NCBI RefSeq assembly: GCF_014844055.1
Contig: NZ_CP062167.1
Coordinates: 2,309,501 to 2,373,500, forward strand
DNA: 64,000 bases
Origin: Aureimonas sp. OT7
GTDB lineage: Bacteria > Pseudomonadota > Alphaproteobacteria > Rhizobiales > Rhizobiaceae
Direction of reading: 5' to 3'
Made by a program: the position numbers and the translations under genes. This document shows, piece after piece, positions 1 through 10,580 of the stretch (position 1 is its first letter; the number at the start of each line of letters is the position of its first letter). The notes under the pieces were generated by a model. The model saw only the letters and a list, made by a program, of their open reading frames with translations, was not told where the DNA came from and did not search any database.

Positions 1-1343
1 TGGTCGGAACCCATGCCCTTTTGGGAAAATCAATCGATTTCAAGAATCTCGGTCTGCTGATCATCGACGAGGAGCAGCATTTCGGCGTCAAGCACAAGGA
101 ACGGCTGAAGGAACTGAAGTCGGACATCCACGTGCTGACGCTGTCGGCAACGCCGATCCCGCGCACGCTGCAGCTGGCGCTGACCGGCGTTCGCGAACTG
201 TCCCTCATCACGACGCCGCCGGTGGACCGGATGGCGGTGCGCACCTTTGTCTCGCCCTTCGATCCGCTCGTCGTGCGCGAGACGCTCCTGCGTGAGCGCT
301 ATCGCGGCGGACAGAGCTTCTATGTGGCGCCCCGCCTGTCGGACCTTGCCGGTATCAAGGAGTTCCTGGACGAGCAGGTCCCGGAGTTGAAGGTGGCCGT
401 GGCGCATGGGCAGATGCCGGCCGGCGAACTCGACGACGTCATGAACGCCTTCTACGAAGGGCAGTACGACGTGCTGCTGTCCACGACCATCGTGGAGTCG
501 GGCCTCGATATCCCGACAGCCAACACCATGATCGTGCATCGCGCCGACATGTTCGGCCTTGCGCAACTCTACCAGTTGCGAGGGCGCGTCGGCCGCTCGA
601 AGCAGCGCGCCTACGCGCTCATGACCATTCCGGCAAACAAGACGCCGACGGCCGGGGCGGATCGGCGCTTGAAGGTGCTGCAGTCCCTGGACACGCTGGG
701 CGCCGGCTTCCAGCTTGCCAGCCACGATCTGGACCAGCGCGGCGCAGGTAATATCCTGGGCGAGGAACAGAGCGGCCATGTCAAGGAAGTCGGTTTCGAA
801 CTCTACCAGCAGATGCTGGAAGAGGCCGTCGCCGAAATGAAAGGCGAGGAGCCGGAGACGAATGGCATGTGGTCGCCGCAGATCACGCTCGGCACCGCGG
901 TCATGATTCCCGAAAGCTACGTGCCCGACCTGCAATTGCGCATGACCCTGTATCGACGGCTGGCGGACCTGACCGACGCCAAGGAGATCGACGCGTTCGG
1001 CGCCGAGTTGATCGATCGGTTCGGCCCGCTTCCCCCGGAGGTGGACCATCTGCTCAAGGTAGTCTTCATCAAGGCGCTGTGCCGCAAGGCCAATGTCGAG
1101 AAACTGGATGCAGGGCCCAAGGGCGTCGTCGTGCAGTTCCGCGACAAGAACTTCGCCAATCCGGCTGCGCTGGTGCGCTTTATCGGAGAGCAGGGCGTGT
1201 CCGCCAAGATCCGGCCCGACCAGTCCATCGTCTTCATGCGGGATTGGCCGAAACCGGAACAGCGGCTCAACGGTGCCGCGGTCATCGCCACGCAACTGGC
1301 GCGCATGGTCGACAAGGCTCCCGAAGCCGCGAAGGCCGGATAA
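1..1343 (+). CDS. mfd: Transcription-repair coupling factor Mfd, C-terminal part (cut by window edge)
   Basis: Mfd is an ATP-driven DNA translocase that removes RNA polymerase stalled at lesions and recruits UvrA. The reading frame is open to the left edge (first full codon at base 3), so only the last ~446 residues are visible. They begin inside the helicase core with a DEEQ Walker B box at visible residues 22-25, followed by SATPIPRTL. The second RecA lobe follows, with STTIVESGLDIP and QLRGRVGRSKQRAYA. The C-terminal ~150 residues fit the Mfd-specific D7 domain. The DEEQ box and RecG-like lobe separate Mfd from ordinary helicases. The true start lies outside the window. Confidence 0.96.
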   Translation, partial: VGTHALLGKSIDFKNLGLLIIDEEQHFGVKHKERLKELKSDIHVLTLSATPIPRTLQLALTGVRELSLITTPPVDRMAVRTFVSPFDPLVVRETLLRERYRGGQSFYVAPRLSDLAGIKEFLDEQVPELKVAVAHGQMPAGELDDVMNAFYEGQYDVLLSTTIVESGLDIPTANTMIVHRADMFGLAQLYQLRGRVGRSKQRAYALMTIPANKTPTAGADRRLKVLQSLDTLGAGFQLASHDLDQRGAGNILGEEQSGHVKEVGFELYQQMLEEAVAEMKGEEPETNGMWSPQITLGTAVMIPESYVPDLQLRMTLYRRLADLTDAKEIDAFGAELIDRFGPLPPEVDHLLKVVFIKALCRKANVEKLDAGPKGVVVQFRDKNFANPAALVRFIGEQGVSAKIRPDQSIVFMRDWPKPEQRLNGAAVIATQLARMVDKAPEAAKAG

Positions 1344-1347
1344 GACG

Positions 1348-1378
1348 AAAAACGGCAGGCGCTTTCAGGCGCCTGCCG
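1348..1378 (-). terminator. Intrinsic terminator between mfd and the helicase gene
   Basis: A 10-bp perfect stem (1353-1362 with 1369-1378) encloses a 6-nt loop. Read on the minus strand it is followed by five T (1348-1352), so it best serves the helicase gene ending at 1407. On the plus strand it may also help to end mfd, but there is no T run on that side. Confidence 0.8.
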
Positions 1379-1406
1379 CTTGTCCGTTTCGACTGTTCGG
1401 TCGATG

Positions 1407-2918
1407 TCAGCCTGCGGTGCGAATCAGCATGAAGGCGGGGATATCCTCGCCGAAGCCGACCGGGGACGGTTCGTTGCCATGGTCGTTGCCGCCGCGGTTG
1501 CGGCCGTTGCGGGACGGTTCCGGTACGCGGCGGGACGCCTCCTGCGCGCGGGGAGCAGCCTTGGCGGGCTCCGGCTTCCGACGCGCGGTTTCGGCGGGCT
1601 TGTCGGCCCGTTCGGCCTTTACTGGCTCGTCAACGGTATCGGACGAGGCTTCAAGCGCCTCGACCGGCTCCTCGATCGGGATGTCGCGCTTCGCACCTCT
1701 GCCACGGCCGCGCTCCGAAGAGCCGCCGGCCTTGCGCGCGCTCCGCTTGCCGCGCTTGTCTCCGCTGTCCGCACTTTCGGTCACGGTCGAAAGGTCACCG
1801 TCGAGCCAGTCTATATCCTTGGAGATCATCTTCTCGATGGCGGCCAGATACTTGCTGTCCTCACGCGTGACGAGCGTGAACGATTTGCCGGATCGGCCGG
1901 CCCTGCCAGTGCGGCCGATGCGGTGGACGTAATCCTCCGCATGGGTCGGCACGTCGAAATTGAAGACGTGGCTGACCATGGGAATATCCAGGCCGCGCGC
2001 CGCGACGTCGGATGCCACCAGCAGCGTCAGCTTGTTGTCGCGGAAGGCCTGCAGCGTCATGGTTCGTGCGCGCTGGTCCATGTCGCCATGCAGGGCGCCC
2101 ACCGAGAAGCCGTGCTTCTCCAGCGAACGGAACAGGGTGGAGACATCGCGTTTGCGGTTACAGAAGATGATCGCGTTGGTGAGGGTCTCGCCCTCGTCGC
2201 GGATCAGGCCACGCAGCCGGTCGCGCTTGTCGTAGTCCGAGGAAGCCGTGGCAACGAGCTTCTGCTCGACCGTCATGGCTGTGGAGGCGGGCTTTGCCAC
2301 CTCGACACGTACGGGGTTCTGGAGAAACTGGTCGGCGAGGCGGGTGATCTCGGGCGGCATCGTCGCCGAGAAGAACAGCGTCTGCCGCGTGAAGGGAATA
2401 ACCTTGCAGATACGCTCGATATCCGGGATGAAGCCCATGTCGAGCATCCGGTCTGCCTCGTCGATGACGAGGATTTCCACGCCGGTCATCAGGAGTTTGC
2501 CGCGCTCGAAATGATCGAGAAGGCGGCCGGGCGTCGCGATCAGCACGTCGACGCCGCGCTCCAGCTTGCGGTTCTGGTCTTCGAAGGAGACGCCGCCGAT
2601 CAGCAGAGCCACGTTCAGCCGGCTGTTGACGCCGTATTTATCAAAGGATTCCTCGACCTGCGCCGCCAGTTCGCGGGTCGGCTCGATGATGAGCGTCCGC
2701 GGCATACGAGCCCGAGCGCGCCCCTTTTCCAGGAGGGTCAGCATGGGCAGCACGAAGGATGCCGTCTTGCCCGTTCCGGTCTGGGCGATACCCAGCACGT
2801 CGCGGCGTTGCAGGGCATGCGGGATGGCCTGCGCCTGGATGGGCGTGGGCTCCGAATATCCGGCTTTCTCGACGGCCTCGAGAACCTTGGCGCTAAGTCC
2901 CAGCTCTGAAAATGGCAT
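1407..2918 (-). CDS. DEAD-box ATP-dependent RNA helicase, RhlE type
   Basis: Predicted RNA helicase that remodels RNA or ribonucleoprotein complexes. All superfamily 2 motifs are visible: Q motif (EPTPIQ, ~24-29), AQTGTGKT (45-52), PTREL (80-84), DEAD (153-156), SAT (184-186), ASDVAARGLDIP and HRIGRTGRAG. After the core (~370 residues) comes a basic, low-complexity tail of about 130 residues rich in R, G, E, P and A, typical of RhlE proteins and likely RNA-binding. The start is placed at the ATG at 2918 (MPFSELGLS) because this is where similarity to the family begins. The frame stays open to an ATG at 2984 with no ribosome binding site, so a 525-residue form cannot be excluded. A terminator follows the stop codon. 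Confidence 0.93.
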   Translation of the reverse strand: MPFSELGLSAKVLEAVEKAGYSEPTPIQAQAIPHALQRRDVLGIAQTGTGKTASFVLPMLTLLEKGRARARMPRTLIIEPTRELAAQVEESFDKYGVNSRLNVALLIGGVSFEDQNRKLERGVDVLIATPGRLLDHFERGKLLMTGVEILVIDEADRMLDMGFIPDIERICKVIPFTRQTLFFSATMPPEITRLADQFLQNPVRVEVAKPASTAMTVEQKLVATASSDYDKRDRLRGLIRDEGETLTNAIIFCNRKRDVSTLFRSLEKHGFSVGALHGDMDQRARTMTLQAFRDNKLTLLVASDVAARGLDIPMVSHVFNFDVPTHAEDYVHRIGRTGRAGRSGKSFTLVTREDSKYLAAIEKMISKDIDWLDGDLSTVTESADSGDKRGKRSARKAGGSSERGRGRGAKRDIPIEEPVEALEASSDTVDEPVKAERADKPAETARRKPEPAKAAPRAQEASRRVPEPSRNGRNRGGNDHGNEPSPVGFGEDIPAFMLIRTAG

Positions 2919-3116
2919 GAAGGGGTTTAATCTCTTGATCTCAATGGTCGAAGACAAGGTTGGGGAAGGCATATGCATTCGCATCGGCCATAGAACTGCA
3001 GGCCCGGAATGTCAAGTTGTCGCAACATTAAGGGCGGCGCGATACCGTAAGCTGATTGGAAAACCGACACGAAAGGGCGGCTTTTTCTTGAGGCCGATCT
3101 ATGGCCGGACCGGGCT

Positions 3117-3629
3117 TCAATTGGACGCCGGCCCAAACGTGTAGGGCTCGCCCGGGGTGACGAACAGTTCGTATGTTTCGGCGATCTCACCGTCCAGCGG
3201 TACGATATCCAGAAACAGAGACAGCGTGGACGGGGCATCCGCGGACGGTTCGTCGGCCCGATAATTGACGATAGCGCCGTTTAGTCCGGCGATTTCCACG
3301 ATCTCGGTTGTCGACAGCACCGATAACTGTCCTTCGTCCTCCCGGACCTGCTGCACGAAGAACCGGTTGCCATCCGGGTCCCCCGCTGCCTGGAGCAGGA
3401 CCGTGCGCCACACGCCGTTACTTTCGCCGTCGGCCCAGGGGCCCAGCACCTGCACATCGGTGATGTAGGGCGATAGCTGATCGAGTTCCGGAGCGGCTGC
3501 CGCCTGCGGCGACGTCTCCGATGGCATGGTCTGCGGCGGCTCGACGCCTTCGGGCGCGGTATCCTGCGCAAGGGCGGGCATGGCCAGCAGGCAGGCAAGG
3601 GAGAGAGCGGGCAAGATGCGTGAGTTCAT
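3117..3629 (-). CDS. Secreted protein of unknown function (170 aa)
   Basis: The function is not recognised. Residues 1-21 form a clear Sec signal peptide (charged MNSR, hydrophobic core, ALA cleavage box). A Pro/Ala/Glu-rich linker (~22-50) follows, then a ~115-residue domain with a WADGESNGVWRT segment and alternating hydrophobic residues suggesting a beta-rich fold. The mature protein is strongly acidic. The gene begins 2 bases after the parE stop on the same strand, so it is probably co-transcribed and translationally coupled with parE. That arrangement supports a real gene, but the proximity does not imply a role in topology. Confidence 0.75.
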   Translation of the reverse strand: MNSRILPALSLACLLAMPALAQDTAPEGVEPPQTMPSETSPQAAAAPELDQLSPYITDVQVLGPWADGESNGVWRTVLLQAAGDPDGNRFFVQQVREDEGQLSVLSTTEIVEIAGLNGAIVNYRADEPSADAPSTLSLFLDIVPLDGEIAETYELFVTPGEPYTFGPASN

Positions 3630-3631
3630 GG

Positions 3632-5665
<2,034 letters not shown>

Positions 5666-5900
5666 ATCCGTGCCCCACTTTCGCGCCGCAATGCCAAACT
5701 TTTCGCACCCGCCTCCATCCGCATGCCTCTGGGTATACTTTCACGAAATGTTCTACAAGCGCAACGCCGTGGTTTCAGGCAGCAAAAGCTTGGAAACATG
5801 CGCTTCTCCACGGTTTTCGTCGACTGTCCCACAGGCTCGACAAGCGGGGACGCAACCGCCACTCTGGGGCCGGAAGCCAGATGATTCCCCGGGAGAAGCC

Positions 5901-6797
5901 GTGCCACGACGTTGTTCCTCGTTCCTGCTGGCGCTGGCCCTGGCGGTCCTGACCATGCCGGCGGGCAGCCTGCCGGCGGCAGGCCAGAGCATTTCGCCCT
6001 ACAAGGATGGCCTCTTCGGCTACCGGGACGGCACGGCCAGCCTGGCGGGCGGGCGGGTCCTCGACGTTCCCTATGCGGCGGAAATCGACATCGACAGGCG
6101 CGACGAGGTTCCGGAACGTCGGGTGCGGCGCGACTATGTGGACCTGTCGCCGACGCGCCGGCAGACGGATGAAATCTGGCATACGCAGGCCGGCCCCGTC
6201 GAAGTGTCGCTGGCCGGCGTCAGGCGCGATCCCGCATTCGTCGTGCTCTTCATCCATGGCAAGGGCGGCGACCGCCGCCTCGGCATGAACGACTGGACGT
6301 TCGGCGGGAACTTCAACCGGCTGAAGAATATCGCCCAGCGCTCCGGCGGGCTGTACATGACCATGAGCGCGGGCCTGTTCGCCGAGGCGGACCAGAAGCG
6401 GGCGTCGGGCCTCGTTGCGGAGATCGCATCGCGCCATCCGTCCGCGCGCATCGTCGTGGCCTGCGGCTCCATGGGTGGGCGGCTGTGCTGGTCGATCGCG
6501 GAGGGGCGGCAGGCAAGCCTGCTCTCGGGCCTCGTCCTTCTCGGGGGGCAGAGTTCGACGGGCGATGTACGGGCCGCCATGAAGGCACGGGGCGGACGGC
6601 CGCTGCCGACGCTGATCGCCCATGGCTCGGCCGACAAGGTCTATGATTTCGGGTTGCAGCGCCATGTCACGGATGAGGTTGCAGCCGCGTTCCCAGGCTA
6701 CCCGATCCGCTTCGTCGGGTTCGAGACGGGCAGCCACGGCACGCCGATCCGCATGGTCGACTGGCGCGATACGCTGAACTGGATTTTCCAGCAGTAG
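5901..6797 (+). CDS. Secreted alpha/beta hydrolase
   Basis: Predicted exported serine hydrolase; the substrate is unknown. The GTG start at 5901 is chosen because a GGGAGA box lies a few bases upstream and a signal peptide follows at once (RR, ~20 hydrophobic residues, AAGQ cleavage region). The frame is open further upstream, but that part looks non-coding. Hydrolase features are an FIHGKGGDR oxyanion segment, a nucleophile elbow CGSMGG (the usual first Gly of G-x-S-x-G replaced by Cys), an acidic-residue segment IAHGSADKV and a histidine segment ETGSHGTP near the C-terminus. The gene stands alone, divergent from parE. Confidence 0.8.
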   Translation: MPRRCSSFLLALALAVLTMPAGSLPAAGQSISPYKDGLFGYRDGTASLAGGRVLDVPYAAEIDIDRRDEVPERRVRRDYVDLSPTRRQTDEIWHTQAGPVEVSLAGVRRDPAFVVLFIHGKGGDRRLGMNDWTFGGNFNRLKNIAQRSGGLYMTMSAGLFAEADQKRASGLVAEIASRHPSARIVVACGSMGGRLCWSIAEGRQASLLSGLVLLGGQSSTGDVRAAMKARGGRPLPTLIAHGSADKVYDFGLQRHVTDEVAAAFPGYPIRFVGFETGSHGTPIRMVDWRDTLNWIFQQ

Positions 6798-6806
6798 AAG
6801 CCACAG

Positions 6807-6834
6807 TTGCCTTAGCAAACAGTTGCGCTATACT
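6807..6834 (+). promoter_or_regulatory. Sigma-70-like promoter for the small membrane ORF
   Basis: A TTGCCT box at 6807-6812 and a TATACT box at 6829-6834 are 16 bases apart. This predicts a start near 6841 and a leader of ~114 bases before the 31-aa ORF at 6955. The match is good, but activity is inferred. Confidence 0.5.
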
Positions 6835-6954
6835 TTTGGGTGGCGAAGGAGGCTGCTCGTTCGTGTAGCCAATGCCAGACATCCGCGCGGACACGCGCCC
6901 CGCTTCGCTGTTCAGCGAGCCGGCATGCAAGACCGGCCCTACGGGAGGTGTGTG

Positions 6955-7050
6955 ATGTCTTCGATCATCGACTTTTTTGCCGATGCCAGCCTGCAGTTCT
7001 ATGCCGGCCTGGGCCTTGCGGTGCTGCTGAGTGTGTTCGGCGGAGAATGA
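6955..7050 (+). CDS. Small predicted membrane protein (31 aa)
   Basis: Function unknown. The ORF encodes 31 residues: a short polar start, then a single hydrophobic stretch (FYAGLGLAVLLSVFGG, ~15-30) long enough to cross a membrane. Three independent signs support it: a strong GGGAGGTG ribosome binding site just before the ATG, a good promoter ~115 bases upstream, and an intrinsic terminator directly after the stop. It lies between the secreted hydrolase and glnA (convergent). Confidence 0.55.
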   Translation: MSSIIDFFADASLQFYAGLGLAVLLSVFGGE

Positions 7051-7051
7051 C

Positions 7052-7086
7052 AAAGCCCCGGCCACGCATGCGCGACCGGGGCTTTT
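7052..7086. terminator. Bidirectional terminator between the small ORF and glnA
   Basis: The stem AAAGCCCCGG (7052-7061) pairs with CCGGGGCTTT (7076-7085), with T-rich tails on both strands. It can end the small ORF on the plus strand and the glnB-glnA transcript on the minus strand. Confidence 0.8.
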
Positions 7087-7108
7087 GATGTTCAGATGGG
7101 CCTGACGA

Positions 7109-8518
7109 TCAGACCGAGTAGTACATGTCGAACTCGACCGGGTGCGGCGTCATTTCGAAGCGCAGCACTTCGGCCATCTTGAGCTCGATGAAGGCATCGA
7201 TCTGGTCGTCGTCGAACACGCCGCCGGCCTTCAGGTAGTCCCGGTCGCTGTCGAGGGCTTCCAGCGCCTCACGCAGCGAGCGGCAGACGGTCGGGATTTC
7301 CTTCAGCTCTTCCGGCGGCAGGTCGTACAGATCCTTGTCCATGGCCGAGCCCGGATGGATCTTGTTCTTGATGCCGTCGAGGCCTGCCATCAGCATGGCC
7401 GAGAAGGCGAGATACGGGTTGGCCGTCGGGTCGGGGAAACGAACTTCCACGCGCTTGGCCTTCGGCGACTGGCCGAACGGGATACGGCAGGAAGCCGACC
7501 GGTTGCGCGCCGAATAGGCCAGCAGAACCGGTGCCTCGTAGCCCGGCACCAGACGCTTGAACGAGTTGGTGGACGGGTTGGTGAATGCGTTCAGCGACTT
7601 GGCATGCTTGATGATGCCGCCGATGTAGAACAGCGCCGTTTCGGACAGGCCGGCATACTCGTTACCGGCGAAGGTCGGCTTGCCGCCCTTCCAGATCGAC
7701 TGGTGGACGTGCATGCCCGAGCCGTTGTCGCCGAAGATCGGCTTCGGCATGAACGTGGCCGTCTTGCCGTAGGCGTTGGCGACCTGATGGATCACATACT
7801 TGTAGATCTGCATCTTGTCGGCGTTGCGGACGAGCGTGTCGAACTTGATGCCGAGCTCGTGCTGGGCTGCCGCCACTTCGTGGTGATGCTTCTCGACCGA
7901 GACGCCCATTTCGGCCATCACGGTGAGCATCTCGGAGCGCATGTCCTGGCAGGAATCGACCGGGGGCACGGGGAAGTAGCCGCCCTTGACGCGCGGGCGG
8001 TGGCCGAGATTGCCCGTCTCGTACTCGGTGTCGTCGTTGGAGGGCAGCTCGGTCGAGTCCAGCTTGAAGCCGGTGTTGTACGGGTCGGCCTTGTAGCGGA
8101 CGTCGTCGAAGATGAAGAATTCGGCTTCCGGGCCGAAGAAGGCCGTATCGCCGATACCGGACTGCTGCAGGTAGGCCTCGGCCTTCTTGGCCGTGCTGCG
8201 CGGATCGCGGTTGTAGGACTCGCCCGAGATCGGGTCCAGGATGTCGCAGTAGATCGACATGGTCGACTGCGCGAAGAAGGGGTCCATGTGGGCCGTTTCG
8301 GGATCCGGCATCAGGACCATGTCGGATTCGTTGATGGCCTTCCAGCCGCCGATCGACGAGCCGTCGAACATCGTGCCTTCGGAGAAGAGATCTTCGTCCA
8401 CGATTGCGATGTCGAGCGTGACGTGCTGCAGCTTGCCCTTCGGGTCGGTGAAGCGCAGGTCGACGAATTTGACGTCGTTATCCTTGATCTGCTTCAAAAC
8501 ATCATTGGCCGAAGTCAT
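7109..8518 (-). CDS. glnA: Glutamine synthetase type I
   Basis: Catalyses ATP-dependent formation of glutamine from glutamate and ammonium, as a cytoplasmic dodecamer. The product is 469 residues, the usual GSI length. Visible are the [10 protein letters not shown] latch region, the active-site segments [10 protein letters not shown] and NRSASCRIP, and the adenylylation loop DLYDLPPEE near residue 397. The ATG at 8518 is chosen because an AGGAAGGA ribosome binding site precedes it and the protein starts with the family sequence [11 protein letters not shown]. It lies 49 bases downstream of glnB on the same strand, the classical PII-GS operon, so nitrogen status is sensed and acted on from one transcript. 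Confidence 0.98.
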   Translation of the reverse strand: MTSANDVLKQIKDNDVKFVDLRFTDPKGKLQHVTLDIAIVDEDLFSEGTMFDGSSIGGWKAINESDMVLMPDPETAHMDPFFAQSTMSIYCDILDPISGESYNRDPRSTAKKAEAYLQQSGIGDTAFFGPEAEFFIFDDVRYKADPYNTGFKLDSTELPSNDDTEYETGNLGHRPRVKGGYFPVPPVDSCQDMRSEMLTVMAEMGVSVEKHHHEVAAAQHELGIKFDTLVRNADKMQIYKYVIHQVANAYGKTATFMPKPIFGDNGSGMHVHQSIWKGGKPTFAGNEYAGLSETALFYIGGIIKHAKSLNAFTNPSTNSFKRLVPGYEAPVLLAYSARNRSASCRIPFGQSPKAKRVEVRFPDPTANPYLAFSAMLMAGLDGIKNKIHPGSAMDKDLYDLPPEELKEIPTVCRSLREALEALDSDRDYLKAGGVFDDDQIDAFIELKMAEVLRFEMTPHPVEFDMYYSV

Positions 8519-8567
8519 TTTAGTCCTTCCTGTTTGGAATGTTCGAATGTTGGACGGGCTCGGGAGC

Positions 8568-8933
<366 letters not shown>

Positions 8934-9041
8934 TCAAGGTTGTCTATCCTGTCGCCCTCCCGAACGCTACCGTACGGAAGGCCAGTTCTGCCCGTTGTTT
9001 CACCAATTTGTTGCAAAAAGAATAGGCAAGGTGCGCAAAAA

Positions 9042-10580
9042 ATGAACCGGCATGACGCGGATGTTGGCGATATTTGTTTGCTTACGCCGAAAGAATTGGC
9101 GCAAGCAGATGAAATGGCTGCCAAATTAGGCGGTTGCAGCTATTCATTGATGCAGGCGGCGGCGACCGCAGTCGCCAACGTGGCCGAAGCTATGGCGCCA
9201 ACGGGCCCGATCGCGGTGCTGGCCGGCACTGGCAACAATGGCGGCGATGGCGTGTTGGCGGCGCATTATCTGCGCGCACGCGGGCGGTCCGTACGGCTGT
9301 TCATGCTGGGCAAACCGAAAGGCGGCGACGCCGCGCGCGCGATGTCGAAATGGGCATCGCAGGGCGAATCGCCGGAAGCCTTCCTGCCTGCCGAGTTCAC
9401 CCTCATTGTCGATGGCCTCTTCGGTGCAGGGCTTCAACGCCCGCTGGATGGGGCGGCGGCTGAGCTTGTGCGGCGCCTGGGTGAGGCGCAGGCGCGGGTT
9501 CTGTCCATCGACCTTCCCAGCGGCGTATCGGGCGAAACCGGGCAGGTGCTCGGCCGTGCACCGCAGGCCGAGGCGACGGTGACCTTCTTTCGCCGCAAGC
9601 CCGGTCATCTGCTGCAGCCCGGTGCCGCCCTCTGCGGCAGGGTGACCGTCGCCGATATCGGCATTCCCGCCGGCCTGCTGCAAAGCATCCAGCCGCGCAC
9701 CTTCGCCAACCAGCCGGAGCTGTGGCGACATCGGCTGCTGAAGCCGAACGAGGCGGACCATAAATATGCCCGCGGGCACGCCGTGGTCTTTTCAGGAGGC
9801 CCAAGCCATACAGGTGCGGCGCGGCTGGCCGCGATGGCGGCCCTGCGTGGCGGCGCTGGGCTGGTGACGATGTTTTCGGCCGGCGGGGCGATGGCCGTCA
9901 ACGCCGCGCACCTGACGGCCGTCATGCTGCGGCGATGCGACGATGCCGCCCAACTGGCCGATCATCTGTCGGATGCGCGCCTGAACGCCTTCGTACTGGG
10001 GCCGGGCTTCGGCAGCGCGGACAAAGCGCGCGCCTATGCCGCCACGATCCTGGAGGCGGGCCGCGCACTGGTGCTGGATGCCGACGGCCTGACGGCCTTT
10101 CGCGACCACGCGGCCGACCTGTTCCTGCTGGGCGCCACCAACACGGCCCGGCTCGTGATGACGCCGCATATGGGCGAGTTCGCACGGCTGTTTCCCGACA
10201 TCGCGTCGCAATCGGAACGCGGCAAGCCATTCATGTCCCGCATGGCCGCCGCGCGGTCCGGCGCGGTGGTGGTGCTGAAGGGCAGCGATACCGTGATCGC
10301 GGCACCGGACGGGCGCGCCGCGATCAACGCGACGGGCACGCCGGCTTTGGCCACCGCCGGTACCGGCGATGTGCTGGCCGGCCTTGTCGGTGCGCAACTG
10401 GCAAACGGCGTTCCGCCCTTCGAGGCGGCCTGCATCGCCGTGTGGCTGCATGGCGTCGCCGCGCGCCTGCACGGGCCGGGCCTGATCGCCGAGGATCTGC
10501 CGGGGCTCGTGCCCGAGGCGCTCGGCAGGCTGCATTCACTCTGCGGCTTCAGCCTTCCCGGCTGGCCGCCGCAGGAGTAG
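9042..10580 (+). CDS. nnr: Bifunctional NAD(P)H-hydrate epimerase / ADP-dependent NAD(P)H-hydrate dehydratase
   Basis: Metabolite-repair enzyme that epimerises and dehydrates damaged (hydrated) NAD(P)H. The N-terminal epimerase domain (~1-210) carries [14 protein letters not shown]. The C-terminal ribokinase-like dehydratase domain (~230-500) carries [21 protein letters not shown] and GTGDVLAGL. The ATG at 9042 follows an AAGGTG box by 8 bases; the open frame upstream is antisense to glnB. The 3' end overlaps the convergent uvrA gene by 45 bases. Confidence 0.94.
   Translation: MNRHDADVGDICLLTPKELAQADEMAAKLGGCSYSLMQAAATAVANVAEAMAPTGPIAVLAGTGNNGGDGVLAAHYLRARGRSVRLFMLGKPKGGDAARAMSKWASQGESPEAFLPAEFTLIVDGLFGAGLQRPLDGAAAELVRRLGEAQARVLSIDLPSGVSGETGQVLGRAPQAEATVTFFRRKPGHLLQPGAALCGRVTVADIGIPAGLLQSIQPRTFANQPELWRHRLLKPNEADHKYARGHAVVFSGGPSHTGAARLAAMAALRGGAGLVTMFSAGGAMAVNAAHLTAVMLRRCDDAAQLADHLSDARLNAFVLGPGFGSADKARAYAATILEAGRALVLDADGLTAFRDHAADLFLLGATNTARLVMTPHMGEFARLFPDIASQSERGKPFMSRMAAARSGAVVVLKGSDTVIAAPDGRAAINATGTPALATAGTGDVLAGLVGAQLANGVPPFEAACIAVWLHGVAARLHGPGLIAEDLPGLVPEALGRLHSLCGFSLPGWPPQE

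Noticed and set aside
30..1295. Long open frame on the minus strand opposite mfd
   Set aside because: GC-rich antisense shadow: its translation is Arg/His/Leu-rich low-complexity sequence, while the plus strand encodes clear Mfd motifs.
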